From: Dolosigranulum savutiense
Lineage (GTDB): Bacteria; Bacillota; Bacilli; Lactobacillales; Carnobacteriaceae_A
Assembly: GCF_039830095.1 (NCBI RefSeq)
Contig: NZ_CP142435.1
Span: 1,488,001 to 1,552,000 of the forward strand
DNA: 64,000 bases
Reading direction: 5' to 3'
Of the stretch, positions 1 through 10,467 are shown piece after piece (the first letter of the stretch is position 1; every line of letters starts with the position of its first letter). Below the pieces are notes generated by a model. It did not search any database. It was not told the DNA's origin and saw only the letters and a list, made by a program, of their open reading frames with translations. Position numbers and translations under genes: made by a program.

Positions 1-1185
1 ACGGATCTGATTCCATTTTCAGTGTCTACGCTACTATTCTTTGGGATTGATCAACTGATTCGTTACCTATTTGATGCCAACTTCGCTCAAGCCGTTATCG
101 AGATGTTCCAACCATTATTCTCAGCGGCTGATGGGTATGTCGGACTCGCTCTTATCTTTGGAGCGATGTCATTCTTCTGGTTTATTGGAATCCATGGTCC
201 ATCCATTGTAGAACCAGCCATTTCAGCTATCGTTTATGTTAATTTGGATGCTAATTTGGAATTGTTCCGTCAAGGTGAGCAAGCTATTCACAGTTTAACA
301 CCTGGTATTCAACACTTTGTCGCGACACTTGGGGGAACAGGAGCTACTTTTGTTGTTCCTTACATGTTCATGTGGTTATCTAAATCTAAACAGAATAAAG
401 CAGTTGGGAAAGCGTCCGTTATTCCAACAAGTTTCGGCGTGAATGAACCGATTTTATTCGGAGCACCTATTGTTTTAAATCCAGTATTCTTTATTCCATT
501 TATTGTTGCACCAATTGTCAATGTCTGGTTATTTAAATTCTTTGTGGATGTATTAGGAATGAATAGTTTTGTTTACTTCCTACCATGGACAACACCGGGA
601 CCACTGGGATTACCAATGGGAACAGGTTTTGCCATGTGGTCCTTCGTGCTAGCCGTCTTATTAATCGTAGTAGATGCACTTATTTACTACCCGTTCTTCA
701 AGGTATATGATCGCCAGAAAGTAGAAGAAGAGAAGCGAACTGCAGCAGAAGAAGCAACTAAAACACATGATGACGTATCAACGAGTCAAGAAGTAGAACA
801 AGAAGTAAAAACTGAAGAAGTAGCAGAGGACAGTGTGGGAGAAACCCTCGAACTGTCAGGGCAAGAAGAAGTGAATGTATTAGTACTATGTGCAGGTGGT
901 GGGACAAGTGCCATGTTAGCAAACTCTTTGAATAAGGGAGCTAAGGAATATGGGGAACCTATTAGTGCAGGAGCGGGTACGTATGGTGGACATTACGATA
1001 TTATGCAAGAATATGATCTAATCGTACTTGCGCCACAAGTGGCTTCTAACTACGAAGATATTAAGAAAGACACAGATAAATTAGGTATTAAACTTGTGAA
1101 AACGAGCGGCGTTGAATACGTTAACCTAACAAGAGATCCAGAAGGGTCCCTTAAATTTATCAAGGATATTTTAAAGGAACAATAG
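1..1185 (+). CDS. lacE: Lactose-specific PTS EIICB component, 5'-truncated
   Basis: The reading frame is open from base 1, so the true start lies upstream; the GTG at 22 is internal. The visible part carries the last membrane segments of an EIIC domain, then an acidic, Glu-rich linker (about residues 230-280 of the visible protein). A lactose-type EIIB domain follows, with the phosphorylatable cysteine in [11 protein letters not shown]. This permease imports and phosphorylates lactose (and probably other beta-galactosides) to the 6-phosphate. lacG follows 70 bp downstream and hydrolyses that product, which supports the call. LacE proteins are usually near 570 aa, so roughly a third is missing off the left edge. 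Confidence 0.93.
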   Translation, partial: TDLIPFSVSTLLFFGIDQLIRYLFDANFAQAVIEMFQPLFSAADGYVGLALIFGAMSFFWFIGIHGPSIVEPAISAIVYVNLDANLELFRQGEQAIHSLTPGIQHFVATLGGTGATFVVPYMFMWLSKSKQNKAVGKASVIPTSFGVNEPILFGAPIVLNPVFFIPFIVAPIVNVWLFKFFVDVLGMNSFVYFLPWTTPGPLGLPMGTGFAMWSFVLAVLLIVVDALIYYPFFKVYDRQKVEEEKRTAAEEATKTHDDVSTSQEVEQEVKTEEVAEDSVGETLELSGQEEVNVLVLCAGGGTSAMLANSLNKGAKEYGEPISAGAGTYGGHYDIMQEYDLIVLAPQVASNYEDIKKDTDKLGIKLVKTSGVEYVNLTRDPEGSLKFIKDILKEQ

Positions 1186-1237
1186 TGAGTATGGGTTTAT
1201 AAGATTCTCCCGACTTATAAAATCTTAAATTTAGTAA

Positions 1238-2680
<1,443 letters not shown>

Positions 2681-2699
2681 ATAAAAATATATTCAGAAA

Positions 2700-2744
2700 A
2701 ACATTCCTAGCTACCCAACAAGGTGAGCTAGGGATGTTTTTTTG
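2700..2744 (+). terminator. Rho-independent terminator after lacG
   Basis: A 13-bp inverted repeat (AACATTCCTAGCT / AGCTAGGGATGTT, one wobble pair) is followed directly by a run of T, 20 bases after the lacG stop codon. Confidence 0.85.
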
Positions 2745-2836
2745 GGTCTGCAAAAGAGATATATAAATTATTCAAACTAGGTTTTAGACAATAAAAATAG
2801 AAAAATCAGTTTTTATTATAGAATATTCCATTTAAT

Positions 2837-2850
2837 AGTAAGCGCTTTTA
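2837..2850 (+). promoter_or_regulatory. Possible CcpA (cre-like) site upstream of the ABC operon
   Basis: AGTAAGCGCTTTTA resembles the cre consensus TGNAANCGNWNNCA but misses three consensus positions. It lies about 15 bases upstream of a possible -10 (TACAAT, 2865-2870). The surrounding 2745-2892 stretch holds no gene. This is a weak call from motif similarity only. Confidence 0.3.
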
Positions 2851-2892
2851 AAATAAAATATAGATACAATATTAGAGAAAGAGGGATTTACG

Positions 2893-3918
2893 ATGAAATT
2901 TATGAAAAAAGTAGCCTGCATTTGTGTGGGGGCCATTGCATTAACCGGATGTAGTTCAAGTGGAGAATCAACAGATCAATCGAGTGATACGTTAGTAATT
3001 TATTCTCCAAATTCAGAAGGTTTGATTAATGCAACTATACCAGCATTTGAAGAGCAATTTGGTATTAATGTGGAACTAATACAAGCAGGAACGGGAGAAT
3101 TATTTAAGAAATTAGAAAGTGAAAAGGGTTCACCAGTTGCCGATATCATGTTTGGCGGTGCCTATACACAGTATGCAAGTAATGAAGAATTATTTGAACC
3201 GTATGTATCAACAGAGAATGAAAATATTGTAGAGGAGTTTCAAAATCAAACAGGTTATTCCACGCCATATACTTTAGATGGTAGTGTATTAATTTTAAAT
3301 AAGGATCTAACAAGCGATATGAATATCCAAGGCTATGAAGATTTATTAACTGAAGATTTAAAAGGAAGTATTGCAACAGCAGATCCTGCAAATTCTTCTA
3401 GTGCTTTCGCACAATTAACTAATATCCTGCTAGCTAAAGGTGGTTATGAAGATGAAGAAGCTTGGAATTATGTTGAGGAATTGTTTAATTTAGTGGATGG
3501 AAAAATTCAATCTTCGTCATCAAATGTTTACAAATCAGTAGCAGATGGTGAGATGGCCGTGGGTTTATCATACGAAGACCCTACAGTAAAATTATTAAAT
3601 GATCAAGCTAATGTTGAAGTTGTGTATCCAGATGAAGGAACAGTATTTCTACCAGCATCTGTAGCTATTGTTAAAGGGGCTCAAAATGAAGAAAATGCCA
3701 AAAAATTTATTGATTTTTTACTATCTCAAGAAATTCAAGATACTTTAGGAACATCTACAACCAACCGTCCAGTTAGAAAAAATGCTGCTGTTAGTGAAAA
3801 TATGAAATCTTTAGATGAAATAAATGTAATTACTGAAGATTATGATTACGTAATTGAACATAGAGACGAAATTGTGTCTAAATACAGTGATATTTATGTA
3901 AAAACACAGTCAAATTAG
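2893..3918 (+). CDS. Lipoprotein substrate-binding protein, AfuA/HptA-like (probable sugar-phosphate or iron-type ABC transporter)
   Basis: A 341-aa extracellular solute-binding protein. The N-terminus has a lipoprotein signal with lipobox LTGC (Cys20), so it should be tethered to the membrane. The mature part (TLVIYSPNSEGL, then QAGTGELFKKLESEKGSPVADIMFGG) is typical of the Fbp/AfuA ferric-type binding-protein cluster. Members of that cluster include Actinobacillus AfuA, which binds hexose phosphates, and staphylococcal HptA, a sensor of extracellular glucose-6-P that works with the HptSR two-component system. The gene heads an operon with an ATPase, a fused permease and then a YesM/YesN-like kinase-regulator pair. 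That context favours sugar-phosphate uptake and sensing over iron, by inference only; iron or phosphonate substrates remain possible. Confidence 0.8.
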   Translation: MKFMKKVACICVGAIALTGCSSSGESTDQSSDTLVIYSPNSEGLINATIPAFEEQFGINVELIQAGTGELFKKLESEKGSPVADIMFGGAYTQYASNEELFEPYVSTENENIVEEFQNQTGYSTPYTLDGSVLILNKDLTSDMNIQGYEDLLTEDLKGSIATADPANSSSAFAQLTNILLAKGGYEDEEAWNYVEELFNLVDGKIQSSSSNVYKSVADGEMAVGLSYEDPTVKLLNDQANVEVVYPDEGTVFLPASVAIVKGAQNEENAKKFIDFLLSQEIQDTLGTSTTNRPVRKNAAVSENMKSLDEINVITEDYDYVIEHRDEIVSKYSDIYVKTQSN

Positions 3919-3927
3919 GAGGATATT

Positions 3928-5004
3928 ATGAGTAAAATTACTATTAATCATGCAAAAAAAATATTTAATGATACAGTTGTCATAGAAGATTTAAATTTAG
4001 AAATAGCTGATGGGTCATTATTTACACTTCTAGGACCATCAGGATGTGGAAAAACTACATTGCTAAGAATGATTGCCGGGTTTAATTCTATAGAAGGAGG
4101 TGAATTTTACTTTGGCACTCAAAAAATTAATGGAGTTGATCCGGCGAAAAGAAATATAGGTATGGTATTCCAGAATTATGCAATTTTTCCTCATCTTACT
4201 GTTGAGGATAATGTGGCCTTTGGTTTAAAACAAGCCAAAAAAGATAAGAATTATATAAAAGAAATGACGGATAAATATCTTAATTTAATGCAAATTTCAG
4301 AATTTAGAAAGAGAAAGCCTGCTCAATTAAGTGGTGGTCAGCAACAAAGGGTGGCATTAGCAAGAGCGTTAGCAATTAATCCCGATGTACTGTTAATGGA
4401 TGAACCATTATCAAATCTAGATGCTAAATTACGAGTAGATATGCGTGAGGCTATTCGTGAGATTCAAAGTGAGGTAAATATTACTACCGTATATGTTACA
4501 CATGACCAAGAAGAAGCTATGGCAATATCAGATCAAATAGCTGTTATGAAAAAAGGAGAAATTCAACAAGTTGGAAGTCCTAAAGAGTTGTATCACCGTC
4601 CTAAAAATTTATTTGTAGCTAACTTTATTGGTAGATCAAATGTAATTCCAGCAACATTATTAAATAAATCTGGGGAGTCTTATCTTGAATTTAATAATGG
4701 GTACTTATTAAAGATAAAAAATATAGATGCTGAGAAACAGAATGTAAAAGTATGCATTAGACCAGAAGAGTTTATTAGGACAGAAGAAGGAGAAATTGAA
4801 GGTGAGATATTGACTAGTATCTATCTTGGACAACATACAGAGTATTATACTAAGTTACCATTTGCAGAAAGAGTCCAAGTTAGTGAAGAATCTACATTTA
4901 GAGAAGATCTTAAAAAGAAAGAAAAAGTGAATTTGAAGATTAATATTGATAAAATCAATATATTTAGTGAAGATGGATTAAGAAATTTAACTGAGGAGGT
5001 ATAG
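3928..5004 (+). CDS. ABC transporter ATP-binding protein (AfuC/FbpC/PotA type)
   Basis: A 358-aa nucleotide-binding subunit. It has Walker A GPSGCGKT at 36-43, Q-loop Gln82, signature LSGGQ at 134-138, Walker B VLLMDE at 154-159 and H-loop His192. A C-terminal TOBE-like extension from about residue 235 is typical of importers of the CUT1/iron/polyamine class. It starts nine bases after the binding-protein stop with a perfect AGGAGG, and the permease begins one base after its stop, so the three are cotranscribed. It powers uptake of the substrate captured by the lipoprotein upstream. Confidence 0.88.
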   Translation: MSKITINHAKKIFNDTVVIEDLNLEIADGSLFTLLGPSGCGKTTLLRMIAGFNSIEGGEFYFGTQKINGVDPAKRNIGMVFQNYAIFPHLTVEDNVAFGLKQAKKDKNYIKEMTDKYLNLMQISEFRKRKPAQLSGGQQQRVALARALAINPDVLLMDEPLSNLDAKLRVDMREAIREIQSEVNITTVYVTHDQEEAMAISDQIAVMKKGEIQQVGSPKELYHRPKNLFVANFIGRSNVIPATLLNKSGESYLEFNNGYLLKIKNIDAEKQNVKVCIRPEEFIRTEEGEIEGEILTSIYLGQHTEYYTKLPFAERVQVSEESTFREDLKKKEKVNLKINIDKINIFSEDGLRNLTEEV

Positions 5005-5005
5005 T

Positions 5006-6670
5006 ATGCAAAAAACCAATAAAAAATGGAATATTTGGACAACTAGTGCAACTATAATTTTTGTGCTATATCTAGTATTCTTAGTATACCCTATTATTAA
5101 TGTAACAAGACAAGCATTGTATGTAGATGATAAACTTTCGTTAGGGAACTTTATAACATTTTTCTCAGAGTCATACTATGCAAATACATTATGGAATAGT
5201 TTCAAAGTCTCGCTAACAGCAACTTTTTTTGCAGTATTTTTAGGAACCACTTTAGCCTATTTGTTTTCAATGTTTAAATTTAAAGGTAAAAAAATATTGC
5301 AAATTTTAATTATTATTGCTTCTATGTCGGCTCCTTTTATCGGAGCATATTCATGGATATTATTGTTAGGAAGAAATGGGGTAATAACTAATTGGTTGGT
5401 GACATACCTAAACTTTCCACGAATTGATATTTATGGGTTTTCAGGTATAGTATTGGTTTTCACACTACAATTGTTTCCTTTAGTTTTCTTATATGTAAGT
5501 GGTGCAATGCAAAGTATTGATTCATCAATTTTAGAAGCAGCAGAAAGTATGGGGAGCAAAGGATTCAAAAGAATTTTTAATGTTATTATTCCATTACTAA
5601 CTCCTACATTACTTGCATCTGCACTGCTAGTATTTATGAGGTCATTTGCAGATTTTGGAACTCCAATGCTAATAGGAGAAGGGTATCGTACTTTTCCAGT
5701 ATTAATCTATACCGAGTTTGTAAGTGAAGTTGGTGGGAACGCAGCGTTTGCCTCATCACTTGCAATTGTGGCTATAGTTATTGCATTAACAATATTTTTA
5801 GCGCAAAGATATATAGCAAATATGTTTAGTTTCAGCATCAGTTCTTTACATCCAATAGTACCAAAAAAGTTAACAACAGGAAAAAATATATTAGTATATA
5901 TATTTGTATATGGAATAGTATTCTTAGCTATTTTACCTCAGTTATATTTAACATACACATCGTTCTTAAAAACTTCAGGAATGATATTTGTACCGGGGTA
6001 TTCACTAGATAGCTATAGAATTGCTTTTAACCGAATGGGAACAGCTATCTTTAATACATTTAGAATTCCTCTTATGGCATTAATTATTGTTTTAGTTTTT
6101 GCAACACTGGTAGCTTATTTAGCTGTTAGAAAGAAAAATACTATTACATCAATGATTGATACTTTAAGCATGATTCCATACATTGTACCAGGTACAGTGC
6201 TGGGAATTGCTTTCTTATCATCCTTCAATACTGGTATAGCAGGAACAGGGCTATTAACTATTACTGGAACAGCTTTTATTATGGTAATGTCTTTGTCTAT
6301 TCGAAGATTACCGTATACAATAAGATCCTCAGTTGCTAGTTTATTGCAAATTGATCCTAGTATTGAAGAGGCAGCAGAAAGTTTAGGTAGTTCTAGAATT
6401 AATACCTTTATCAAAATAACTATTCCAATGATGCTCTCAGGTATTATTTCGGGTGCTATTCTATCATGGATAACTATGATATCAGAACTTTCAACATCAA
6501 TTCTATTATACAATGTACGTACACGTACAATGTCAGTTGCAATATATACGGAAGTGTTGCGGGGGAACTACGGTGTAGCAGCCGCACTATCAACGCTACT
6601 AACGATAATAACGGTAATATCACTATTGTTATTTATGAAAATATCCAAACGAGATAATATCATGTTATAA
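5006..6670 (+). CDS. ABC transporter permease, two permease domains fused (FbpB/AfuB type)
   Basis: A 554-aa polytopic membrane protein containing two binding-protein-dependent permease domains. EAA loops lie near residues 177-200 (EAAESMGSKGFKRI) and 454-477 (EEAAESLGSSRINTF), each coupling to one ATPase subunit. About twelve hydrophobic segments are visible, the first near residues 13-32. A two-in-one permease is characteristic of Fbp/Afu-type systems. The ribosome site GAGGAGG precedes the ATG. It is followed by a hairpin and then the kinase gene on the same strand. Confidence 0.88.
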   Translation: MQKTNKKWNIWTTSATIIFVLYLVFLVYPIINVTRQALYVDDKLSLGNFITFFSESYYANTLWNSFKVSLTATFFAVFLGTTLAYLFSMFKFKGKKILQILIIIASMSAPFIGAYSWILLLGRNGVITNWLVTYLNFPRIDIYGFSGIVLVFTLQLFPLVFLYVSGAMQSIDSSILEAAESMGSKGFKRIFNVIIPLLTPTLLASALLVFMRSFADFGTPMLIGEGYRTFPVLIYTEFVSEVGGNAAFASSLAIVAIVIALTIFLAQRYIANMFSFSISSLHPIVPKKLTTGKNILVYIFVYGIVFLAILPQLYLTYTSFLKTSGMIFVPGYSLDSYRIAFNRMGTAIFNTFRIPLMALIIVLVFATLVAYLAVRKKNTITSMIDTLSMIPYIVPGTVLGIAFLSSFNTGIAGTGLLTITGTAFIMVMSLSIRRLPYTIRSSVASLLQIDPSIEEAAESLGSSRINTFIKITIPMMLSGIISGAILSWITMISELSTSILLYNVRTRTMSVAIYTEVLRGNYGVAAALSTLLTIITVISLLLFMKISKRDNIML

Positions 6671-6683
6671 TTAAACTAGAAAT

Positions 6684-6722
6684 GACTCTCACTCAGTCAT
6701 ATTAAGGGTGAGAGTCTATTGT
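6684..6722 (+). terminator. Terminator or attenuator between permease and sensor kinase
   Basis: Stem GACTCTCACTC (6684-6694) pairs with GGGTGAGAGTC (6706-6716) and is followed by the T-rich TATTGTTTAT. It may partly separate transporter expression from expression of the regulatory pair. Confidence 0.6.
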
Positions 6723-6757
6723 TTATATGTATTAATAAGTATTAAATAGGGGGTATT

Positions 6758-8395
6758 ATGAAATTTGAAGAGAAATTAAGAAAGGAAATTTTCTGGACGT
6801 TTCTAAAAATCATATCATTACTAACAGCTGCATTAGGAATAATTTTTATTTTATTTACAGTAGTTTGGCATTATACATCATTTAACACACGTGCAACAAC
6901 TGCAAAAAATGAATTCTTAAGTCATATTTTACAGAATGAACAATTGATGCATTCACTTGCAGATAATATAGCTGCTGATTTTCTATCCGATAATATTTCT
7001 GATAGATCTCTATATTCAAGTTATTATTCCTTAGGTTCAAACAGTTTTAATAGCTTTATGGTAATTATTAATGAAAATGGGCAGGTTGTATTTAGTACTA
7101 GTAATGAAAGTATCGAGAAATCAGTATTGCCGAACTATTTGAGGGTAGTTTCTAAATATAATGAGTTTTCAGAAAATGAAATAATTTACCGAACAACTAT
7201 AGATTTGAACAATGAAAAATTTCTTATTTCAATGAGACCTATTTTCTCTAATAGTGAGGTAAAAGGATATGTAACTATGATAACTAACGGGAAAAATATA
7301 CTAAACTTTTTCTCAGATTATGATATATCATTTGTCATAAGGGATAGATTTAATAATATTTTTACATATAATGATTCATTATTTATAGATGACCATAATA
7401 AAAATAAAGAAAATAGTAAATATAAACAGATGGGAATTATTGATGGTCATTGGTATATGGGGGTCAATCAAACATTAGGGGATTCAGTAGAAATATTTTT
7501 ATACCAGAAATATTTTAATTTAGCATTCTTTGGTATTACATTTTTAATTGTTGTAGTTCTAATTTTTATTTTTTTCATCACTGAAGGAAAACATTTAGCA
7601 AAGAAATTAGCCGGAGATAATGTAGCAGCGATTAATAATTTAGTTTATGAAACAAAGCTTGTAAAGAAGGGATATAAACAATATATTTCTAGTCCAGAAA
7701 ATTATGAATTTAAAATCTTATCAGAACATATTAACACTATGATGGCAGAGAAAGAAAAATGGTACAAAAATTCAATAGAACTTGAAAATCAAAAATTAGC
7801 AACAGAGAAAATGTTACTAGATGCTCAGTTCAATCCACATTTCATATATAATACATTGGAAACTGTTCGGATCATGTGTCAATTTGATCCAGATTTAGCC
7901 GAGAAAATTATTATTTCTTTTAATAAGATTTTACGTTATAGTTTGAAATCACCTCAAATAATGCCAACTTTAGAAGAAGATTTAGATAAAATTGAAAAAT
8001 ACTTAGAAATCCAAAAAATACGATTTGAAGAATTAGAATATAAAATCGATGTGGAACAGAATCTTCTAAACTTATCAGTTCCAAAATTGTTTTTGTTACC
8101 ATTAATAGAAAACTCAATAAAATATGGAAGGGTTGTAAGGCAAGATATTTCTATTGAAATCTCGATATCTAGAAAACTCAATAATATTGAAATTATGATA
8201 AAAGATAATGGACCAGGATTTGATAAAGATATTATGGAAATTATTCAAGAACAGCAGAACAAAAAAGAATTATATCACGGATTAATTAATACATTTAAAA
8301 AATTAAAACTTTATTATGGTGAGGTTCAACTAGATAATTATACTAATCAAGGAAATACGATATTGGTTCTCAGATGGGAGGTTAATTATGTATAA
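6758..8395 (+). CDS. Sensor histidine kinase, YesM/LytS-like (HptS-like)
   Basis: A 545-aa membrane sensor. Transmembrane segments at about residues 12-36 and 254-274 bracket an extracytoplasmic domain of some 210 residues. A linker and coiled segment lead to the His_kinase domain, with phospho-acceptor His361 in QFNPHFIYNTL, then the ATPase N-box LIENSIKYG and G-box DNGPGFD. This is the architecture of YesM-type kinases that control carbohydrate-related genes. The response-regulator start codon overlaps its 3' end by 8 bases, so the two proteins are translationally coupled. The adjacent binding protein may act as its ligand-presenting partner, as HptA does for HptS in Staphylococcus; this is inference. 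Confidence 0.88.
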   Translation: MKFEEKLRKEIFWTFLKIISLLTAALGIIFILFTVVWHYTSFNTRATTAKNEFLSHILQNEQLMHSLADNIAADFLSDNISDRSLYSSYYSLGSNSFNSFMVIINENGQVVFSTSNESIEKSVLPNYLRVVSKYNEFSENEIIYRTTIDLNNEKFLISMRPIFSNSEVKGYVTMITNGKNILNFFSDYDISFVIRDRFNNIFTYNDSLFIDDHNKNKENSKYKQMGIIDGHWYMGVNQTLGDSVEIFLYQKYFNLAFFGITFLIVVVLIFIFFITEGKHLAKKLAGDNVAAINNLVYETKLVKKGYKQYISSPENYEFKILSEHINTMMAEKEKWYKNSIELENQKLATEKMLLDAQFNPHFIYNTLETVRIMCQFDPDLAEKIIISFNKILRYSLKSPQIMPTLEEDLDKIEKYLEIQKIRFEELEYKIDVEQNLLNLSVPKLFLLPLIENSIKYGRVVRQDISIEISISRKLNNIEIMIKDNGPGFDKDIMEIIQEQQNKKELYHGLINTFKKLKLYYGEVQLDNYTNQGNTILVLRWEVNYV

Positions 8396-9155
8396 ACTGT
8401 TAATCATAGAAGATGAAACTATTATAAGAAAATGGCTCAGATATTCAGTGCCATATACAGATCTTGGGTTTACGGTGGTGGGTGAAGCGAGTGATGGTGA
8501 GGAAGGTGTAGATAAAATAAAGAAATTACAGCCTCACGTTGTTTTGACAGATATTCATATGCCTAAAAAGAGTGGATTTGAAGTATTTAATAGTGTCAAG
8601 GAACTGTGTTTTGAAAAAGTAATTATTTCTGGATATGATAGTTTTGAAAATGCAAAAAAATCGATACAACATGGAGTAGTTGATTTCATTGCTAAGCCTA
8701 TTGATAGAGAGGAGCTCATATCTATTTTGAAACATATAAAAGGTAAATTAGATAATAATCATGAGGATTCCGAGACAATAATTGAACGTTTATTAGGCAA
8801 TGATTTTAAGATAGATACCTATTCTGTAATTACTGAAAAAATAATAGAATGGATTAAAGGAAATTTGACCTCTAATTTTAATATTCTTGAGATTGCCAAT
8901 GAACTCAATTATAGTGAAAGTTATCTTTACAAAATTTTTAAGGAAGATACTGGTTTTACAATTAATCAATTTCGAACAAATTGTCGTATTGAATATGCGG
9001 TTAGAATTATTATGTATGATCCTAATGTGAAATTGTACGAAGTAGCCGAAGAAATTGGATTTCAAGATGTGTATTATTTTAGTCAAGTCTTTAAAAAGAT
9101 CACGGGTATTTCACCTAAAGAATTTAAGACGTGTATTGTGGGATACACAAGTTAA
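8388..9155 (+). CDS. Response regulator, receiver plus AraC-type DNA-binding domain (YesN/HptR-like)
   Basis: A 255-aa protein. The N-terminal receiver has acidic residues in IIEDE and phospho-acceptor Asp55 in VLTDIHMP. After a linker, a C-terminal AraC/XylS double helix-turn-helix runs from about residue 155, with the signature YFSQVFKKITGISPKEFK near the end. It is the cognate partner of the overlapping kinase gene and the last gene of the block, ending at a bidirectional terminator. The likely target is the promoter ahead of the binding-protein gene. The whole 2.9-9.1 kb block looks more AT-rich, with frequent ATA codons, than the lac genes on either side. Confidence 0.9.
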   Translation: MYKLLIIEDETIIRKWLRYSVPYTDLGFTVVGEASDGEEGVDKIKKLQPHVVLTDIHMPKKSGFEVFNSVKELCFEKVIISGYDSFENAKKSIQHGVVDFIAKPIDREELISILKHIKGKLDNNHEDSETIIERLLGNDFKIDTYSVITEKIIEWIKGNLTSNFNILEIANELNYSESYLYKIFKEDTGFTINQFRTNCRIEYAVRIIMYDPNVKLYEVAEEIGFQDVYYFSQVFKKITGISPKEFKTCIVGYTS

Positions 9156-9156
9156 A

Positions 9157-9197
9157 TTAAACCCTCTTCCACTATATAGTGAAAGAGGGTTTAATTA
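9157..9197. terminator. Bidirectional terminator between convergent genes
   Basis: AAACCCTCTTCCA and TGAAAGAGGGTTT form a stem with A/T-rich flanks on both sides. It lies between the response regulator (+) and the alcohol dehydrogenase (-). Confidence 0.8.
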
Positions 9198-9203
9198 TCT
9201 GCA

Positions 9204-10220
9204 TTATTTATTCAATTCAATAACCATTCGTCCTTGGATGGAACCGTCTTCCATTTCTTGGAAAATATCATTGATGTCTTCCATTGGTCTCATTTGGCAT
9301 TTAGGAACAACCAAACCTTCAGCTCCAAACTGGAAAGCTTCGCGTAAATCTTCGCGAGTTCCTACTAATGAGCCGATAACTTCAATTCCATCAAGTACAA
9401 GCCGAGGAATACTTAAGTCCATTGCATCGGTTGGAAGACCGACTGCCACTACACGAGCACCCGCACGAACAGCGTCAACAGCATCATTGAAGGCTGACTT
9501 AGCGACGGCTGTTACAACAGCTGCATGGGCGCCTCCAGTTGCTTCTTGCACGACTTCACCAACATTTTCATGAAGGGGGTTGATAGTTAAGTCAGCTCCA
9601 TGTTCTTTTGCAAATTCAAGTTGTCGGTCATTAATATCAACAGCAATCACTTTTGCATTGAAAACTTTTTTTGCATATTGAAGGGCTAAGTTACCAAGAC
9701 CACCCAGACCAGAAATGAGAAGCCATTGTCCAGGTTGGATGTTAGATACTTTAATCGCTTTGTAAGTAGTCACGCCGGCACAAGTAATTGAACTTGCAGC
9801 AGGGGAAGGAAGGTTATCAGGAACTTTTACGGCATAATCTGCTGTTACAATTGTTTTTTCAGCCATACCACCATCAACTGTATATCCAGCATTTTTGACT
9901 GTTCGGCAGAGGGTTTCGCGTCCAGAGGTACAATATTCACAGGTTCCACAGCCCTCAAAGAACCAAGCAACACTTGCGCGATCACCAACTTTTAGTGAGG
10001 TAACATCTTCAGCTACAGCTTCTACGATACCAATTCCTTCATGTCCTAATGTGACGCCAGCTTTATCACCGTAATCAGCATTTTTAACATGCATATCGGT
10101 GTGACAGACACCACAACATTCCATATTTAACAAAGCTTCACCTGATTCAAGCGGACGTAATTCTTTATCAATCACTTCAGCTTTACGATCTTTATTGGCA
10201 ATAATTGCTTTATAACTCAT
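9204..10220 (-). CDS. adhP: Zinc-dependent alcohol dehydrogenase (AdhP type)
   Basis: A 338-aa medium-chain dehydrogenase that interconverts primary alcohols and aldehydes with NAD(H). Catalytic zinc ligands are Cys36 (CGVCHTD), His60 (GHEGIG) and Cys147. Structural zinc cysteines are 91, 94, 97 and 105. The Rossmann glycine motif GLGGLG is at 171-176. The length matches AdhP of Lactobacillales (about 340). It is monocistronic, with its own consensus promoter, and is probably used to regenerate NAD+ in fermentation. It has no evident functional link to the neighbouring glycan genes. Confidence 0.92.
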   Translation of the reverse strand: MSYKAIIANKDRKAEVIDKELRPLESGEALLNMECCGVCHTDMHVKNADYGDKAGVTLGHEGIGIVEAVAEDVTSLKVGDRASVAWFFEGCGTCEYCTSGRETLCRTVKNAGYTVDGGMAEKTIVTADYAVKVPDNLPSPAASSITCAGVTTYKAIKVSNIQPGQWLLISGLGGLGNLALQYAKKVFNAKVIAVDINDRQLEFAKEHGADLTINPLHENVGEVVQEATGGAHAAVVTAVAKSAFNDAVDAVRAGARVVAVGLPTDAMDLSIPRLVLDGIEVIGSLVGTREDLREAFQFGAEGLVVPKCQMRPMEDINDIFQEMEDGSIQGRMVIELNK

Positions 10221-10255
10221 TATAATTCCACTCCTTTGTGATTTATTTCACTATA

Positions 10256-10284
10256 ATTATATCGAAAATATGGAGTAAAAGCAA
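10256..10284 (-). promoter_or_regulatory. Promoter of the alcohol dehydrogenase gene
   Basis: Read on the minus strand, TTGCTT (10279-10284), a 17-base spacer and TATAAT (10256-10261), about 35 bases ahead of the start codon. Confidence 0.75.
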
Positions 10285-10388
10285 CATATTTAAACTATTT
10301 GTAAAAATATGATGAAGATAGGAAAGAATTAGTGAATAGTAAGGTTGAGGGATAGGTAAAATGCTAACAAGTGATAATAAAACAAATT

Positions 10389-10404
10389 CAGACATTTATA
10401 AACA
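10389..10404. promoter_or_regulatory. LacR-like operator upstream of lacC
   Basis: CAGACATTTATAAACA. Its reverse complement matches 15 of 16 bases of the repeat found between the divergent lacR and PTS genes (TGTTTATAAATGTTTG at 23865-23880). It sits just upstream of the lacC promoter region. Its role as a LacR target is inferred from this match. Confidence 0.6.
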
Positions 10405-10423
10405 AGACGAATCAACATTTATG

Positions 10424-10432
10424 TGGTACACT
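10424..10432 (+). promoter_or_regulatory. Extended -10 promoter element for lacC
   Basis: TGGTACACT fits an extended -10 (TG-N-TATAAT-like) 36 bases before the lacC start. No good -35 hexamer is visible, which is usual for activated or extended -10 promoters. Confidence 0.45.
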
Positions 10433-10467
10433 TAGAGTGTAAAAAGAATAAATTAGGAGGGCTTATA

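Noticed and set aside
9055-9573. A 172-codon plus-strand frame overlapping the response regulator end and the alcohol dehydrogenase
   Set aside because: It crosses a bidirectional terminator and lies antisense to a well-supported dehydrogenase; the product is low-complexity Ser/Pro/Thr-rich.
10423-10467. Extended N-terminus for lacC from an upstream ATG
   Set aside because: The ATG at 10468 has a perfect AGGAGG and begins exactly like LacC; the extra 15 codons overlap the promoter element.
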